In this document: in pieces, positions 17,725 to 25,830 of the stretch
Numbering within the stretch: position 1 is the first letter of the stretch
Layout of the letters: each line of letters opens with the position of its first letter
Source of the DNA: Betaproteobacteria bacterium
Lineage (GTDB): Bacteria; Pseudomonadota; Gammaproteobacteria; Burkholderiales; Rhodocyclaceae
Length of the DNA: 64,000 nt
Assembly (NCBI GenBank): GCA_016703785.1
Contig: JADJBM010000010.1
Coordinates: 124,001-188,000, forward strand
Direction: 5' to 3'
Program-made: the position numbers and the translations under genes
The notes under the pieces: generated by a model
The model's input: the letters and a program-made list of their open reading frames with translations, nothing else
Told to the model about the DNA's origin: nothing
Database searches by the model: none

Positions 17725-18283
17725 CGCCCTTGGCCTTCGAGACGATGACCAGCGCCGGCCGGATCACCCGTTCGTTGAGGGCATACCCCTTCTGCAGCAC
17801 GCTGAGCACCCGATTGGGTTCTCCCTCCGCTTCGAGCGTGCTGATTGCCTGATGTTGGTGCGGGTCGAATTTCTCGCCCGCAGGGTTGATTTCGGACAGG
17901 CCGGACTTTTCGAAGGCGGTGATGAGTTGCTTCAGGGTCAGGTCTACGCCGCTCCTCAGGCTCTCGGCCGTACTGGCGGCGGTGGCCAGCGCGGCCTCCA
18001 GACTGTCCCTGACCGGCAGCATTTCGGTGGCGAACTTCTCGGCGGCGTATTTGTGCGCTTTGGCGATGTCTTCCTGGGCCCGCCGGCGCAGGTTTTCCGT
18101 TTCAGCCTTGGCGCGCAGCCAGGCATCATGGTGTTCGGCGGCTTTCAATTCAGCTTGCCGCAACAGTTCCTCCGGGCTGGGCAGGGTTTCGACCGGGCTT
18201 TCCTGTCCAGTGGCGGTTTCCGATTCCGGCTCGCCTTTCTCGGATGGCGCCAAGGTTGGCGTGATGGGGGGGGTATCTTGCAT
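17720..18283 (-). CDS. grpE: nucleotide exchange factor GrpE
   Basis: GrpE (187 aa) releases ADP from DnaK. It has an acidic, disordered start, a long coiled coil (ELLRQAELKAAEHHDAWLRA...) and the C-terminal beta domain with FDPHQHQAISTLE and GYALNERVIRPALV. The ATG at 18283 is preferred to one 27 bases upstream because GGAG lies just before it and the MQDTPP opening is family-like. It is the first gene of the grpE-dnaK-dnaJ cluster and is divergent from the kinase gene. Confidence 0.95.
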   Translation of the reverse strand: MQDTPPITPTLAPSEKGEPESETATGQESPVETLPSPEELLRQAELKAAEHHDAWLRAKAETENLRRRAQEDIAKAHKYAAEKFATEMLPVRDSLEAALATAASTAESLRSGVDLTLKQLITAFEKSGLSEINPAGEKFDPHQHQAISTLEAEGEPNRVLSVLQKGYALNERVIRPALVIVSKAKGA

Positions 18284-18311
18284 GCTCCTTCTCCCTGGGA
18301 CAATCCTCATG

Positions 18312-18339
18312 ATTTTGAGGCGGATGAGGTTTTTTCAAG
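18312..18339 (-). promoter_or_regulatory. grpE: probable sigma-32 promoter of grpE
   Basis: On the minus strand TCCCCTTGAA (core CTTGAA, complement of 18334-18339) is a strong sigma-32 -35 element. Fourteen bases on, CTCAAAAT is a weak match to CCCCATNT. No CIRCE operator is seen here. Confidence 0.55.
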
Positions 18340-18417
18340 GGGACGAATTGTAATGCAGGCTGCGATTTCACGGTTCGCGCCCTTGCCGCACGCACCCGGC
18401 AGGCCTAGGATAGCCCG

Positions 18418-19824
18418 ATGAACAAGGCGGACAGCATCGAGCGCATAGGAAAGTACCGCGTCATCCGGGAATTGGGCCGGGGCGCTACCGCCACGGTGTA
18501 TTTGGCCGAGGCGCCGGAGCAGACCGAACCGGTGGCGATCAAGCTGGTGCGTTTCGGCGGGGGGGCGGACGAGGCGCAGTGGACGCGTCGGCTGAAGAAG
18601 CTGTTCGCCACGGAAGGGGCGATGGCCAGGAAGCTCGACCATCCCAACATCATCAGAATATACGACACCGTTCTCGAAGACGAGCAGGCTTACATCGTGA
18701 TGGAGTACGTCACGGGCCGGGAGCTCTCGAATTTCTGCTCATTCGATACGCTGCTCCCCCTGCATCGGGTTGTCGGTATCGTCTTCAAATGCTGCCTGGC
18801 GCTCGACTATGCTTTCAAGCAGGGCGTCATCCATCGCGACATCAAGCCGGCCAACATCCTGGTGGACGACAAGGACAACGTCAAGATCATGGATTTCGGC
18901 CTGGCGCTGAATACCGCCAAGAAAAGCGAGTCGGATTCAACCTTTATCATGGGGGTCGGCTCACCGGCCTACATGTCGCCGGAGCAGATCAAGGGTTATC
19001 CGCTCAATCAGAAGACCGATCTTTATTCGCTGGGCATAGTCCTGTTCAGCTTGATGACGGGACGCCTGCCCTTCCGTGCCGCCAATACGGCCCAACTGGT
19101 CTACAAGATCGTCAATACCGATCCACCGATGCCGAGCCAGATCAACCCGAGCGTGCCTGCATCGATGGACAGGATCATCCGGCGGGCACTTGAGAAAGAT
19201 CTCTATTCGCGCTATCGCAACGGCGCTGAAATGGCTCAGGACCTGTCGGCCGTGCGCTTTCAGGTCGTCGACGACAACTGGGTGGCGCTCGACACCACTC
19301 GGCTGGACATACTGAAAAAGCTGGAGTTCTTCCAGGGTTTCGAGGAGTTGGAGCTATGGGAGGTGCTGCGCATCAGCACCTGGCGCGAGATCCCGGCGGA
19401 TATCCTGCTCATGCGAGAGGGCGACGAGGAGGCAGGTTTCGGCGTCATCGTCGACGGGGAAGTCGAAGTCTCGGTCGAGGACCGCGCCATCTGCCGGCTC
19501 GGTGCCGGCGAGGTGGTGGGCGAACTTGCCTATCTGAATCAGGATGCACCGCGCCGGAGCGCCACGGTCGTCACGATGACGCCGATCGTCTATCTGGACG
19601 TGAACAATTCCGCGCTGTCCCTGGCCACCGAAGAATGCTTCCAGCGTTTCCAGAAAAAACTGGTGGCCACCGCGATCCGGCGCCTGGTTGCCGCAGACCA
19701 CAGCTTGGCCCGCTTCGGTGAGCAGGCCCACCAGCCGGTCGCCACGGATAAGCTGGAAATCGAACTGGAACTGGAACCGATCGACGAGTCGCCGCCGGAG
19801 ACCGAGCCACGGAAGGGGGCATGA
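18418..19824 (+). CDS. Ser/Thr protein kinase fused to a cyclic-nucleotide-binding domain
   Basis: A 468-residue soluble protein. The N-terminal Hanks-type kinase (about 10-280) has the glycine loop GRGATATV, Lys42 (VAIK), a likely Glu66, HRDIKPAN (Asp141), DFG (159-161) and SPAYMSPEQ, so it should be active. The second domain (about 300-415) is CRP/cNMP-binding-like: LEFFQGFEELELWEVL, then GEVVGELAYL and PRRSATV forming a plausible phosphate-binding cassette (Glu369, Arg380). There is no DNA-binding or membrane segment. A ligand-gated kinase is the obvious inference. It is divergent from grpE; no clear promoter is seen, though an AGGA lies nine bases before the ATG. Confidence 0.88.
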   Translation: MNKADSIERIGKYRVIRELGRGATATVYLAEAPEQTEPVAIKLVRFGGGADEAQWTRRLKKLFATEGAMARKLDHPNIIRIYDTVLEDEQAYIVMEYVTGRELSNFCSFDTLLPLHRVVGIVFKCCLALDYAFKQGVIHRDIKPANILVDDKDNVKIMDFGLALNTAKKSESDSTFIMGVGSPAYMSPEQIKGYPLNQKTDLYSLGIVLFSLMTGRLPFRAANTAQLVYKIVNTDPPMPSQINPSVPASMDRIIRRALEKDLYSRYRNGAEMAQDLSAVRFQVVDDNWVALDTTRLDILKKLEFFQGFEELELWEVLRISTWREIPADILLMREGDEEAGFGVIVDGEVEVSVEDRAICRLGAGEVVGELAYLNQDAPRRSATVVTMTPIVYLDVNNSALSLATEECFQRFQKKLVATAIRRLVAADHSLARFGEQAHQPVATDKLEIELELEPIDESPPETEPRKGA

Positions 19825-19860
19825 CGGGAAGGTGGGGATGAGCGTGTTTCCTCGCTTCCC

Positions 19861-20039
19861 GAAAGTCAGCCGCCACAGCACGGCGATGGCGGATATTCAG
19901 GGAAACGCCGGGGTTGGTGAGACGCGCCTGACGCCGCGAAAGAAGCTGGCCCGGGAACGAAGCTTTCGCAGAAAGAAGATGTTCTCGGCGCGATTCGTGC
20001 GTCAGGGCGTCTCAGGGAAGCATATCGGCAAGAATTGCC
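19861..20039 (+). other. structured intergenic element between kinase gene and trxC
   Basis: The 258-base gap (19825-20082) is not convincingly coding. It starts with a short sequence (19861-19888) similar to one at 60592-60619. It then holds a long inverted repeat: GAGACGCGCCTGACGC (19919-19934) against GCGTCAGGGCGTCTC (19999-20013), complementary except for one bulged base. Between the arms a 7-bp stem (GCGAAAG/CTTTCGC) is nested. After the right arm comes CGGCAA-GAA-TTGCCG (20025-20039). An open frame from 19838 encodes a short basic peptide with no recognised family. It may be a small mobile or repetitive element or a structured RNA. Confidence 0.5.
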
Positions 20040-20082
20040 GAAACTTGAGAGGCGAATCGCCGGTGTGACGAGCGGTTCTATC

Positions 20083-20517
20083 TCAGTCTTGGGCGGTGAT
20101 CCATCGCACCAGATTACCTGTGTCCATGGCACCGGATTGGCGTGCGATCTCCTTTCCGTTACGAAACACGATCAGGGTCGGGATGCTTCGGATGCCGAGG
20201 CGGGCGGCGATCTCTTGCGCTTCTTCGGTATTGAGCTTGGCAAGGCGATAGCGCGGTTCGAGCTGATGGGCAGCCTGGGCGAAAGCCGGGGCCATCATGC
20301 GGCAGGGGCCGCACCAGGGCGCCCAGCAATCCACGACCACCGGGATATCGCTGCGGCCGATATGGCTTTGAAAAGAATCGGCATTCAGTTCCACGGGATG
20401 GCCGGTAAACAGGCGCTGCTTGCACTTGCCGCAGGTGGGCTGGTCGGCCAGGCGATCGGCCGGGATACGGTTGGCGGTGCTGCAGTGGGGGCAGACGATC
20501 ATGAGCGGATCGGACAT
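20083..20517 (-). CDS. trxC: thioredoxin 2 (zinc-ribbon thioredoxin)
   Basis: TrxC (144 aa) reduces protein disulfides in the cytoplasm. A zinc ribbon (Cys9, Cys12, Cys29, Cys32) comes before the thioredoxin fold with WCGPC (Cys69, Cys72), the arrangement of E. coli thioredoxin 2. The start at 20517 is set by AGGAG seven bases upstream and by the MSDPLMIVCPHC opening; the frame stays open upstream but without family similarity. It is divergent from the AP2-domain gene. A sigma-32-like element lies ahead of it. Confidence 0.93.
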   Translation of the reverse strand: MSDPLMIVCPHCSTANRIPADRLADQPTCGKCKQRLFTGHPVELNADSFQSHIGRSDIPVVVDCWAPWCGPCRMMAPAFAQAAHQLEPRYRLAKLNTEEAQEIAARLGIRSIPTLIVFRNGKEIARQSGAMDTGNLVRWITAQD

Positions 20518-20545
20518 TCTCTTGCTCCTGAAGGGGTTCAATCCC

Positions 20546-20574
20546 AAATGAAGGCCAGGCAGGAAGAATTCAAG
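20546..20574 (-). promoter_or_regulatory. trxC: possible sigma-32-type promoter of trxC
   Basis: On the minus strand CTTGAA (complement of 20569-20574), a 15-base spacer, then CTTCATTT (complement of 20546-20553), which matches five of the seven fixed positions of CCCCATNT. Predicted start about 20 bases before the ATG. Weaker than the dnaK promoter and could be chance. Confidence 0.35.
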
Positions 20575-20645
20575 TCGCATAATAGGGCTAAAGTTTTGAA
20601 CTGATCTGCCGAAACTCTCTTCGATGACCCAGTTTGGAGAGCGAA

Positions 20646-21146
20646 GTGAAGACAAAGGCCCCGATTTATGGTGTTACCCGCGTCGATAATGAAACCAGTC
20701 GCACGCATGGCTGGCTGGTGACCATCCAGCGTCGGGGCGTCATTTTTCGCAAGCAGTTCAGCGATGGCGTATTGGGCGGCAAAACCAAATCGCTGGCGGC
20801 TGCCAAGACGTATCGTGATGAAATCGTTGAAAAGCACCCTCCCTTGTCCAAGCGCGAGCACGCCGAGATCGTCAAGAAGAACAACAAATCGGGTGTGGTG
20901 GGTGTGTGCCGCTATTGCGCTTCGGAAACGAGCCAGAAGCCGAACGCGGAGAAGCGCTGGTTCTGGGTGGCGTCTTGGGTGCTACCCGACGGCCGTGCCA
21001 AACGGATCAAGTTTTCCGTGAAAAAGTACGGTGAGGAAGACGCCTTCAAGATGGCCGTCAAGGCGCGCCGCAATGCAATCAGACAGATGGCGGGCGATTT
21101 CGATCCTGGCGCGACGCGGCGCAAAAAACGCATGTCGCGCGCCTGA
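20646..21146 (+). CDS. AP2-domain protein, possible DNA-binding protein
   Basis: A small basic protein (166 aa). GTG at 20646 is chosen because GGAG (20636-20639) sits six bases upstream; an earlier TTG is possible. Two similar halves can be seen: GVTRVDNETSRTHGWLVTIQ...FRKQFSD...AAAKTYRDEIV and GVVGVCRY...WVASWVLPDG...KFSVKKYGEEDAFKMAVKAR. Both resemble the AP2/ERF-type DNA-binding fold (three strands then a helix). The C-terminus is rich in Arg and Lys. No nuclease motif is attached, unlike AP2 domains in homing endonucleases. Target and role are unknown. It converges on hemH with an 11-base gap. Confidence 0.65.
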   Translation: MKTKAPIYGVTRVDNETSRTHGWLVTIQRRGVIFRKQFSDGVLGGKTKSLAAAKTYRDEIVEKHPPLSKREHAEIVKKNNKSGVVGVCRYCASETSQKPNAEKRWFWVASWVLPDGRAKRIKFSVKKYGEEDAFKMAVKARRNAIRQMAGDFDPGATRRKKRMSRA

Positions 21147-21157
21147 GACGGATCAAT

Positions 21158-22165
21158 TCAGCTTTCGGCTAGGCGTTCGCGCAACAACATCGAGAGCGCC
21201 GCGATCCATTCGTGGCGTTCGTTCAGGCAGGGGATATAGTGGAACTCCATCCCGCCGGCGGCAAGGTATGCCGCCTTGCATTCGAGTGCGATTTCCTCCA
21301 GTGTTTCCAGGCAATCCGACACGAAACCCGGACAGACCACGTCCACCCGTTTCACCCCGTCTCGCGCAAGGGCTTCAAGCGCCGCTTGGGTGTAGGGCTG
21401 CAGCCATTCGGCCGGTCCGAAGCGGGACTGGAACGTAATCACGTAATCCGTTTCCGCAAGGCCGAGTTCTACAGCCAGAAGCCGGCCGCTTTCGAGACAT
21501 TGCCCGTAATAGGGATCGCCGCGCTCGATGCTGATTTTCGGTAGTCCATGAAAGCTCATCACAAGCTTCTCTGGCCGGCCATTGTCCATTCGATGGGCAT
21601 TGATGCTGGCGGCCAGCGCGGAAATGTAGCGGGTATCGTCGTGGAAACTCTCAATCGTGTCTATGGTAGCGGCCAGGGGATTCCGCCTTACCCATTCGGA
21701 TACGGCATCCTGCGCGCTGATCGTGGTGCTGACGGAATACTGCGGATACAGCGGCAGGACGAGGATCCTTGTGCATCCGAGCGCCTTCAGCCGATCCAGC
21801 GCGTCCGCCACCGAGGGTTCGCCGTAGCGCATGGCCCACTCGATGACGATGCTGCCCTGGCCCGACTGGCCCAGATAGCCGCGCAGGAGCTTGGCCTGGC
21901 GTTCGGTATGTACCTTGAGCGGCGAGCCTTCCGGCGTCCAGATCTTGGCGTACTTCTCTGCGGACTTTTTAGGGCGGGTATTGAGGATGATGCCGTTGAG
22001 CACCAGCCACCAGATTGGCCGCGGCAGTTCGACTACGCGTGGATCCCAGAGGAATTGCTTGAGGTACTTGCGCAGGGCCGGCGCCGTCGGCGCTTCCGGC
22101 GTGCCGAGATTGATGAGCAGGACGGCCGTCTTGCCAGTCGCGCTGGCGGAGGCGGGCTGCGTCAT
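21158..22165 (-). CDS. hemH: ferrochelatase
   Basis: HemH (335 aa) inserts ferrous iron into protoporphyrin IX, the last step of protohaem synthesis. The family motifs LLINLGTPEAP near the N-terminus, MSFHGLPKISIERGDPY (with the metal-binding His) and the C-terminal VVCPGFVSDCLETLEEI (with the conserved Glu) are present. The start overlaps the hrcA stop by four bases (ATGA), so the two are co-translated. hrcA-hemH order is common in betaproteobacteria. Confidence 0.96.
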   Translation of the reverse strand: MTQPASASATGKTAVLLINLGTPEAPTAPALRKYLKQFLWDPRVVELPRPIWWLVLNGIILNTRPKKSAEKYAKIWTPEGSPLKVHTERQAKLLRGYLGQSGQGSIVIEWAMRYGEPSVADALDRLKALGCTRILVLPLYPQYSVSTTISAQDAVSEWVRRNPLAATIDTIESFHDDTRYISALAASINAHRMDNGRPEKLVMSFHGLPKISIERGDPYYGQCLESGRLLAVELGLAETDYVITFQSRFGPAEWLQPYTQAALEALARDGVKRVDVVCPGFVSDCLETLEEIALECKAAYLAAGGMEFHYIPCLNERHEWIAALSMLLRERLAES

Positions 22166-23190
22166 GGGGCCGACAGCGCGCTCGAGAGGAGCTTGGCGGT
22201 GATATCGACGATGGGAATGACCCGCTCGTAGGCCATGCGCGTCGGTCCGATGACGCCGACCGAGCCGACGATGCGGCCATTGACTTCATAGGGGGCGGTG
22301 ATGACGCTGCACTCGTCGAGCGGCGCCAGCCCCGACTCGCCGCCGATGAATACCTGCACGCCCTCGGCACGGTTGCTCATGTCGAGCAACTGCACCAGTC
22401 CCGTGCGCTGCTCGAAGAGGGCGAACAGTTCGCGCAGTCGGCTCATGTTGGAGGAAATGTCCTCGACTTCGAGCAGGTTCTTCTCGCCGGAAATGACGTA
22501 TTGGTCGGAAGATTCGGCAACCGCCTGGTTGCCGGCCTCCATGGCGGCGGTCATCAGTTCCGTCATGTCGGCGCGTAGCTGGCGCAATTCCTCATGTACT
22601 CGGCTGCGGATCTCGCCGAAGTCCAGTCCGGCGAAATTCTGATTGAGATAGTTTGCCGCACTGACCAGTTCGGCCGGGGTGTAGGCTTTTTGCGTAAACA
22701 GGATGCGGTTCTGCACGTCGCCTTCGGCCGTCACGATGATGAGCAGAATGCGTTTCTCGGACAAGCCGAGGAATTCGATCTGACGGATCTTCGGGGTGAC
22801 GCGCCTTGGCGCAACCACCACCCCGGCGAAGCGCGTCAGTTCCGACAACAATTGCGAGGCGGAACTGATCAGGCGCTGTGGCTGGTTGGGCTGCAGTTGC
22901 TCCTCCAGTTCGTGGATCTGCGCTTCGCCGAGCGGCTGCATGGTCAGCAGGCTGTCGACGAAGAAACGATAGCCGCGTGCCGTCGGTACGCGTCCGGCGG
23001 AGGTATGCGGGCTGGCGATGAAGCCCATCTCCTCGAGGTCGGACATGACGTTGCGCACCGTCGCCGGCGACAACTCAAGGCCGGAATACTTCGACAGGGC
23101 GCGCGAACCCACCGGCTGGCCTTCTACGACGTAGCGTTCGATCAGCGTCTTGAGGAGTATCTGGTAGCGTTGATCCATCATCGGAGCCAT
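22162..23190 (-). CDS. hrcA: heat-inducible transcription repressor HrcA
   Basis: HrcA (342 aa) binds CIRCE operators and represses chaperone genes, usually groESL; its activity depends on GroEL. The N-terminal winged helix includes QRYQILLKTLIERYVVEGQPVGSRAL and LSPATVRNVMSDLEEMG, followed by SPHTSAGRVPTARGYRFFVD, the HrcA signature. The GAF-like C-terminal domain follows. The ATG at 23190 is one of three close in-frame choices and has no clear ribosome-binding site. No CIRCE site was found at the chaperone genes in this window, so its targets are probably elsewhere. Confidence 0.95.
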   Translation of the reverse strand: MAPMMDQRYQILLKTLIERYVVEGQPVGSRALSKYSGLELSPATVRNVMSDLEEMGFIASPHTSAGRVPTARGYRFFVDSLLTMQPLGEAQIHELEEQLQPNQPQRLISSASQLLSELTRFAGVVVAPRRVTPKIRQIEFLGLSEKRILLIIVTAEGDVQNRILFTQKAYTPAELVSAANYLNQNFAGLDFGEIRSRVHEELRQLRADMTELMTAAMEAGNQAVAESSDQYVISGEKNLLEVEDISSNMSRLRELFALFEQRTGLVQLLDMSNRAEGVQVFIGGESGLAPLDECSVITAPYEVNGRIVGSVGVIGPTRMAYERVIPIVDITAKLLSSALSAP

Positions 23191-23265
23191 TGTATTAAAA
23201 ACGGCGGCTGGCTGTTGATAATGCTAGGCCGGAAGCGGGCGCGGTTTTGTGGTTAAATTCCGCAC

Positions 23266-24147
23266 ATGATTCCTGCCTTCAGCACTATCGCCCTGATCGG
23301 CAAGTATAAAAGCCCTGAGATCGCCGAATCGTTGATGATGCTAGCGGAGTTTCTCAAGAGCCGCGGCATCGACGTGCTGGTCGAGGAGGGGACTGCTGCC
23401 CTGGTGGGAGGCAATGGTTTTCCCATTGCCGCCTACGACGCCATAGGCGAAAGGGCCGATTTGGCCATTGTTCTTGGCGGGGACGGTTCCATGCTGACGG
23501 CCGCCCGGCGGCTGGCCGAGTCGGATGTGCCACTGGTGGGCGTGAATCAGGGGCGCCTCGGTTTCATGACCGATCTGGCCCGGGACGACATGCTGGACGG
23601 CGTGGCCGACCTTCTGGAGGGGAAGTTCAAGAGCGAACAGCGCTTTCTGCTCGACGCCACAGTGCGGCGCGGCGGCAACGTCGTTTTTCAGACGCAAGCG
23701 CTCAACGATGTCGTTGTGAACAAAGGCGATCTCGGCCGTATGATCGAGTTCGCCGTATCCATCGATGGCGAATTCATCTACAACCAGCGCTCCGACGGCC
23801 TCATCATCGCCACGCCGACGGGGTCCACCGCTTATGCGCTGTCCGCCAATGGCCCGATCCTGCATCCGGCGGTACCCGGCATAGCCCTTGTGCCGCTCTG
23901 CCCGCATGCCCTGTCGAACCGGCCGATCACAATAAGCGACGACAGCCGGATCGAGATCGTCCTGCATGCGCCCCACCGGGCCCGCGTGCACGCCGATGGG
24001 CAGGAGAAATTCGAACTCGAGGCGGGAGATGGCGTAGACGTTGCCCGCTCCAAACGTTCGATCCGGTTCCTGCATCCGCTTGGCTACAGCTACTTCTCCA
24101 TGTTGCGAGAGAAGCTGCATTGGAGCGAATCCCCGCGCCGTTATTGA
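23266..24147 (+). CDS. nadK: NAD kinase
   Basis: NadK (293 aa) phosphorylates NAD to NADP with ATP. The GGDGS motif is at residues 71-75, the NQGRLGFMTD loop follows, and the glycine-rich IIATPTGSTAYALSANGPI segment is intact. It is divergent from hrcA (75-base gap) and lies 11 bases before recN. Length and motifs are standard. Confidence 0.96.
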   Translation: MIPAFSTIALIGKYKSPEIAESLMMLAEFLKSRGIDVLVEEGTAALVGGNGFPIAAYDAIGERADLAIVLGGDGSMLTAARRLAESDVPLVGVNQGRLGFMTDLARDDMLDGVADLLEGKFKSEQRFLLDATVRRGGNVVFQTQALNDVVVNKGDLGRMIEFAVSIDGEFIYNQRSDGLIIATPTGSTAYALSANGPILHPAVPGIALVPLCPHALSNRPITISDDSRIEIVLHAPHRARVHADGQEKFELEAGDGVDVARSKRSIRFLHPLGYSYFSMLREKLHWSESPRRY

Positions 24148-24158
24148 TCCGCCGCCAG

Positions 24159-25808
24159 ATGCTGCGCCGCCTTTACATACGCGACTACGTCATCGTCGAC
24201 CAGATGGAGCTGGAATTCGCGCCCGGCTTCGTGGCGCTGACCGGCGAGACGGGTGCGGGCAAGTCCATTCTGGTTGATGCACTGTCCCTTGCGCTGGGAG
24301 AGCGGGCGGATGCCACCTCGGTGCGCATTGGCTGCGAGAAGGCCGAGATTTCCGCCGAGTTTGCCGTTGCGGCAGGCAGCCCGCTGGCCGGATGGCTGCG
24401 CGCCAACGATTTCGACGAGGACGTCTGTCTGCTACGGCGCGTGATCGAATCGACGGGCCGCTCGCGCGGCTACGTCAACGGCGTGCCTGCGACGCTGACC
24501 CAGTTGCGCGAAGTCGCTGATTACCTTGCCGACATTCATGGCCAGCACGCCCATCACAGCCTGCTGCGCAGCGATGCCCAGCGCCAACTGCTCGACGGGC
24601 TGGCTGGTCAGCGACTGTTGGCCGGCGAGGTGTCTGCATTGCACTCAGCCTGGCGCAAGGCCAGAGACGCGCGGCTGGCCGCAGAAAAAAATACCGAAGC
24701 GAATGTCCGCGAACGCGAGATGCTTGCCTGGCAGGTCAAGGAGGTTGCGGGGCTCGGGTTCGAAGCCGGCGGTTGGGCCGAAACCACCCAGGAGCACAAA
24801 CGGCTGGCCCATGCCGCTGCGCTGTTGGCCGGGGTGGAAGAGACCCTAGAGGGGTTGTCCGAGGGCGAACTGGCTGCCATGTGGCAGGTCGAGCGCATGG
24901 GGGCCCGGCTGCGCCAGCTCATCGACTACGACCCCTCCCTGAAGGGCGCCCTGGAGACCATCGAAGATGCGCAGATCCAGTTGCATGAGGCGGCCCATGC
25001 CCTGCGCCACTACCGCGACCGCATAGAGCTCGATCCGACTCGCCTGGCCGAGATGGAAAGCCGCATCCAGGCGGTGCATGACGCAGCTCGGAAGTACCGC
25101 GTTCCGCCGGAAGAGCTGCCGCAACTTCTGGCCGGCTGGGGCGTGCGACTACTCGAGCTGGAAACCCTGCAGGATGCCGTCGCTCTGGCAGAACGGGAGT
25201 CGCAGGCGCAACGGGACTATCTTGCCCGGGCGGAAACCCTGAGCAAGGGCCGCAGGAAGGCCGCCGCGTCGCTCGGCAAGGCGGTGACCGATGCCATGCA
25301 GCAGCTGGCCATGCCGGGCGGTCGATTCGAGGCGTTGCTCGTGGAAATCCCAGAAGGGGCTTCATTCGGGCTGGAGAACGTCGAGTTTCGGGTCAGTGCG
25401 CACCCGGGGCAACCTTCCGGGCCCTTGTCGAAAGTGGCATCCGGCGGCGAACTGTCCCGCATCGGGCTGGCCATCCAGGTCATTGCCTCGGCGGCGGGGA
25501 ATGTGCCGACACTGGTGTTCGACGAGGTCGATGTCGGTATCGGCGGCGGTGTCGCCGAGATCGTCGGGCGGTTGCTGAAGCAGCTCGGGGCAGATCGCCA
25601 GGTGCTGTGCGTGACACACCTGCCGCAAGTGGCGGCGCAGGCCGATTGGCAATGGACGATCGCCAAGGAAGGGACGGGCAAGGGCGTCGTCAGTCGCGTC
25701 ATGACGCTGGATCGCGAAGGCCGCATCGAGGAGATCGCCCGCATGCTGGGTGGCGTTCAGATCACGCCGACTACCCGCAAGCATGCGGCGGAAATGCTCG
25801 GCTACTGA
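24159..25808 (+). CDS. recN: DNA repair protein RecN
   Basis: RecN (549 aa) is an SMC-like ATPase that gathers DNA ends during double-strand-break repair. Walker A is LTGETGAGKSI near the N-terminus; the signature SGGELSRIGLAIQV and Walker B LVFDEVDVGIGG are near the C-terminus; a long coiled coil lies between. The ATG at 24159 is chosen because MLRRLYIRDYVIVD is the family start; a TTG at 24120 inside nadK is less likely. No LexA box was recognised just upstream, so SOS control, usual for recN, is not shown here. Confidence 0.96.
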   Translation: MLRRLYIRDYVIVDQMELEFAPGFVALTGETGAGKSILVDALSLALGERADATSVRIGCEKAEISAEFAVAAGSPLAGWLRANDFDEDVCLLRRVIESTGRSRGYVNGVPATLTQLREVADYLADIHGQHAHHSLLRSDAQRQLLDGLAGQRLLAGEVSALHSAWRKARDARLAAEKNTEANVREREMLAWQVKEVAGLGFEAGGWAETTQEHKRLAHAAALLAGVEETLEGLSEGELAAMWQVERMGARLRQLIDYDPSLKGALETIEDAQIQLHEAAHALRHYRDRIELDPTRLAEMESRIQAVHDAARKYRVPPEELPQLLAGWGVRLLELETLQDAVALAERESQAQRDYLARAETLSKGRRKAAASLGKAVTDAMQQLAMPGGRFEALLVEIPEGASFGLENVEFRVSAHPGQPSGPLSKVASGGELSRIGLAIQVIASAAGNVPTLVFDEVDVGIGGGVAEIVGRLLKQLGADRQVLCVTHLPQVAAQADWQWTIAKEGTGKGVVSRVMTLDREGRIEEIARMLGGVQITPTTRKHAAEMLGY

Positions 25809-25830
25809 GTCCGGACGGACTCAGCTTTTC
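25805..25830 (+). terminator. intrinsic terminator of recN
   Basis: CTGAGTCCG (25805-25813) pairs with CGGACTCAG (25816-25824) and is followed by CTTTTC. The recN TGA stop lies inside the left arm. The T-rich end also forms the last codons of fur on the other strand. Confidence 0.75.

Noticed and set aside
18284..18417. CIRCE operator before grpE
   Set aside because: No inverted repeat resembling TTAGCACTC/GAGTGCTAA is present; sigma-32-type elements explain the region.
19838..20068. Small open frame for a basic peptide in the kinase-trxC gap
   Set aside because: No family likeness, and the segment is dominated by inverted repeats that explain the sequence better.
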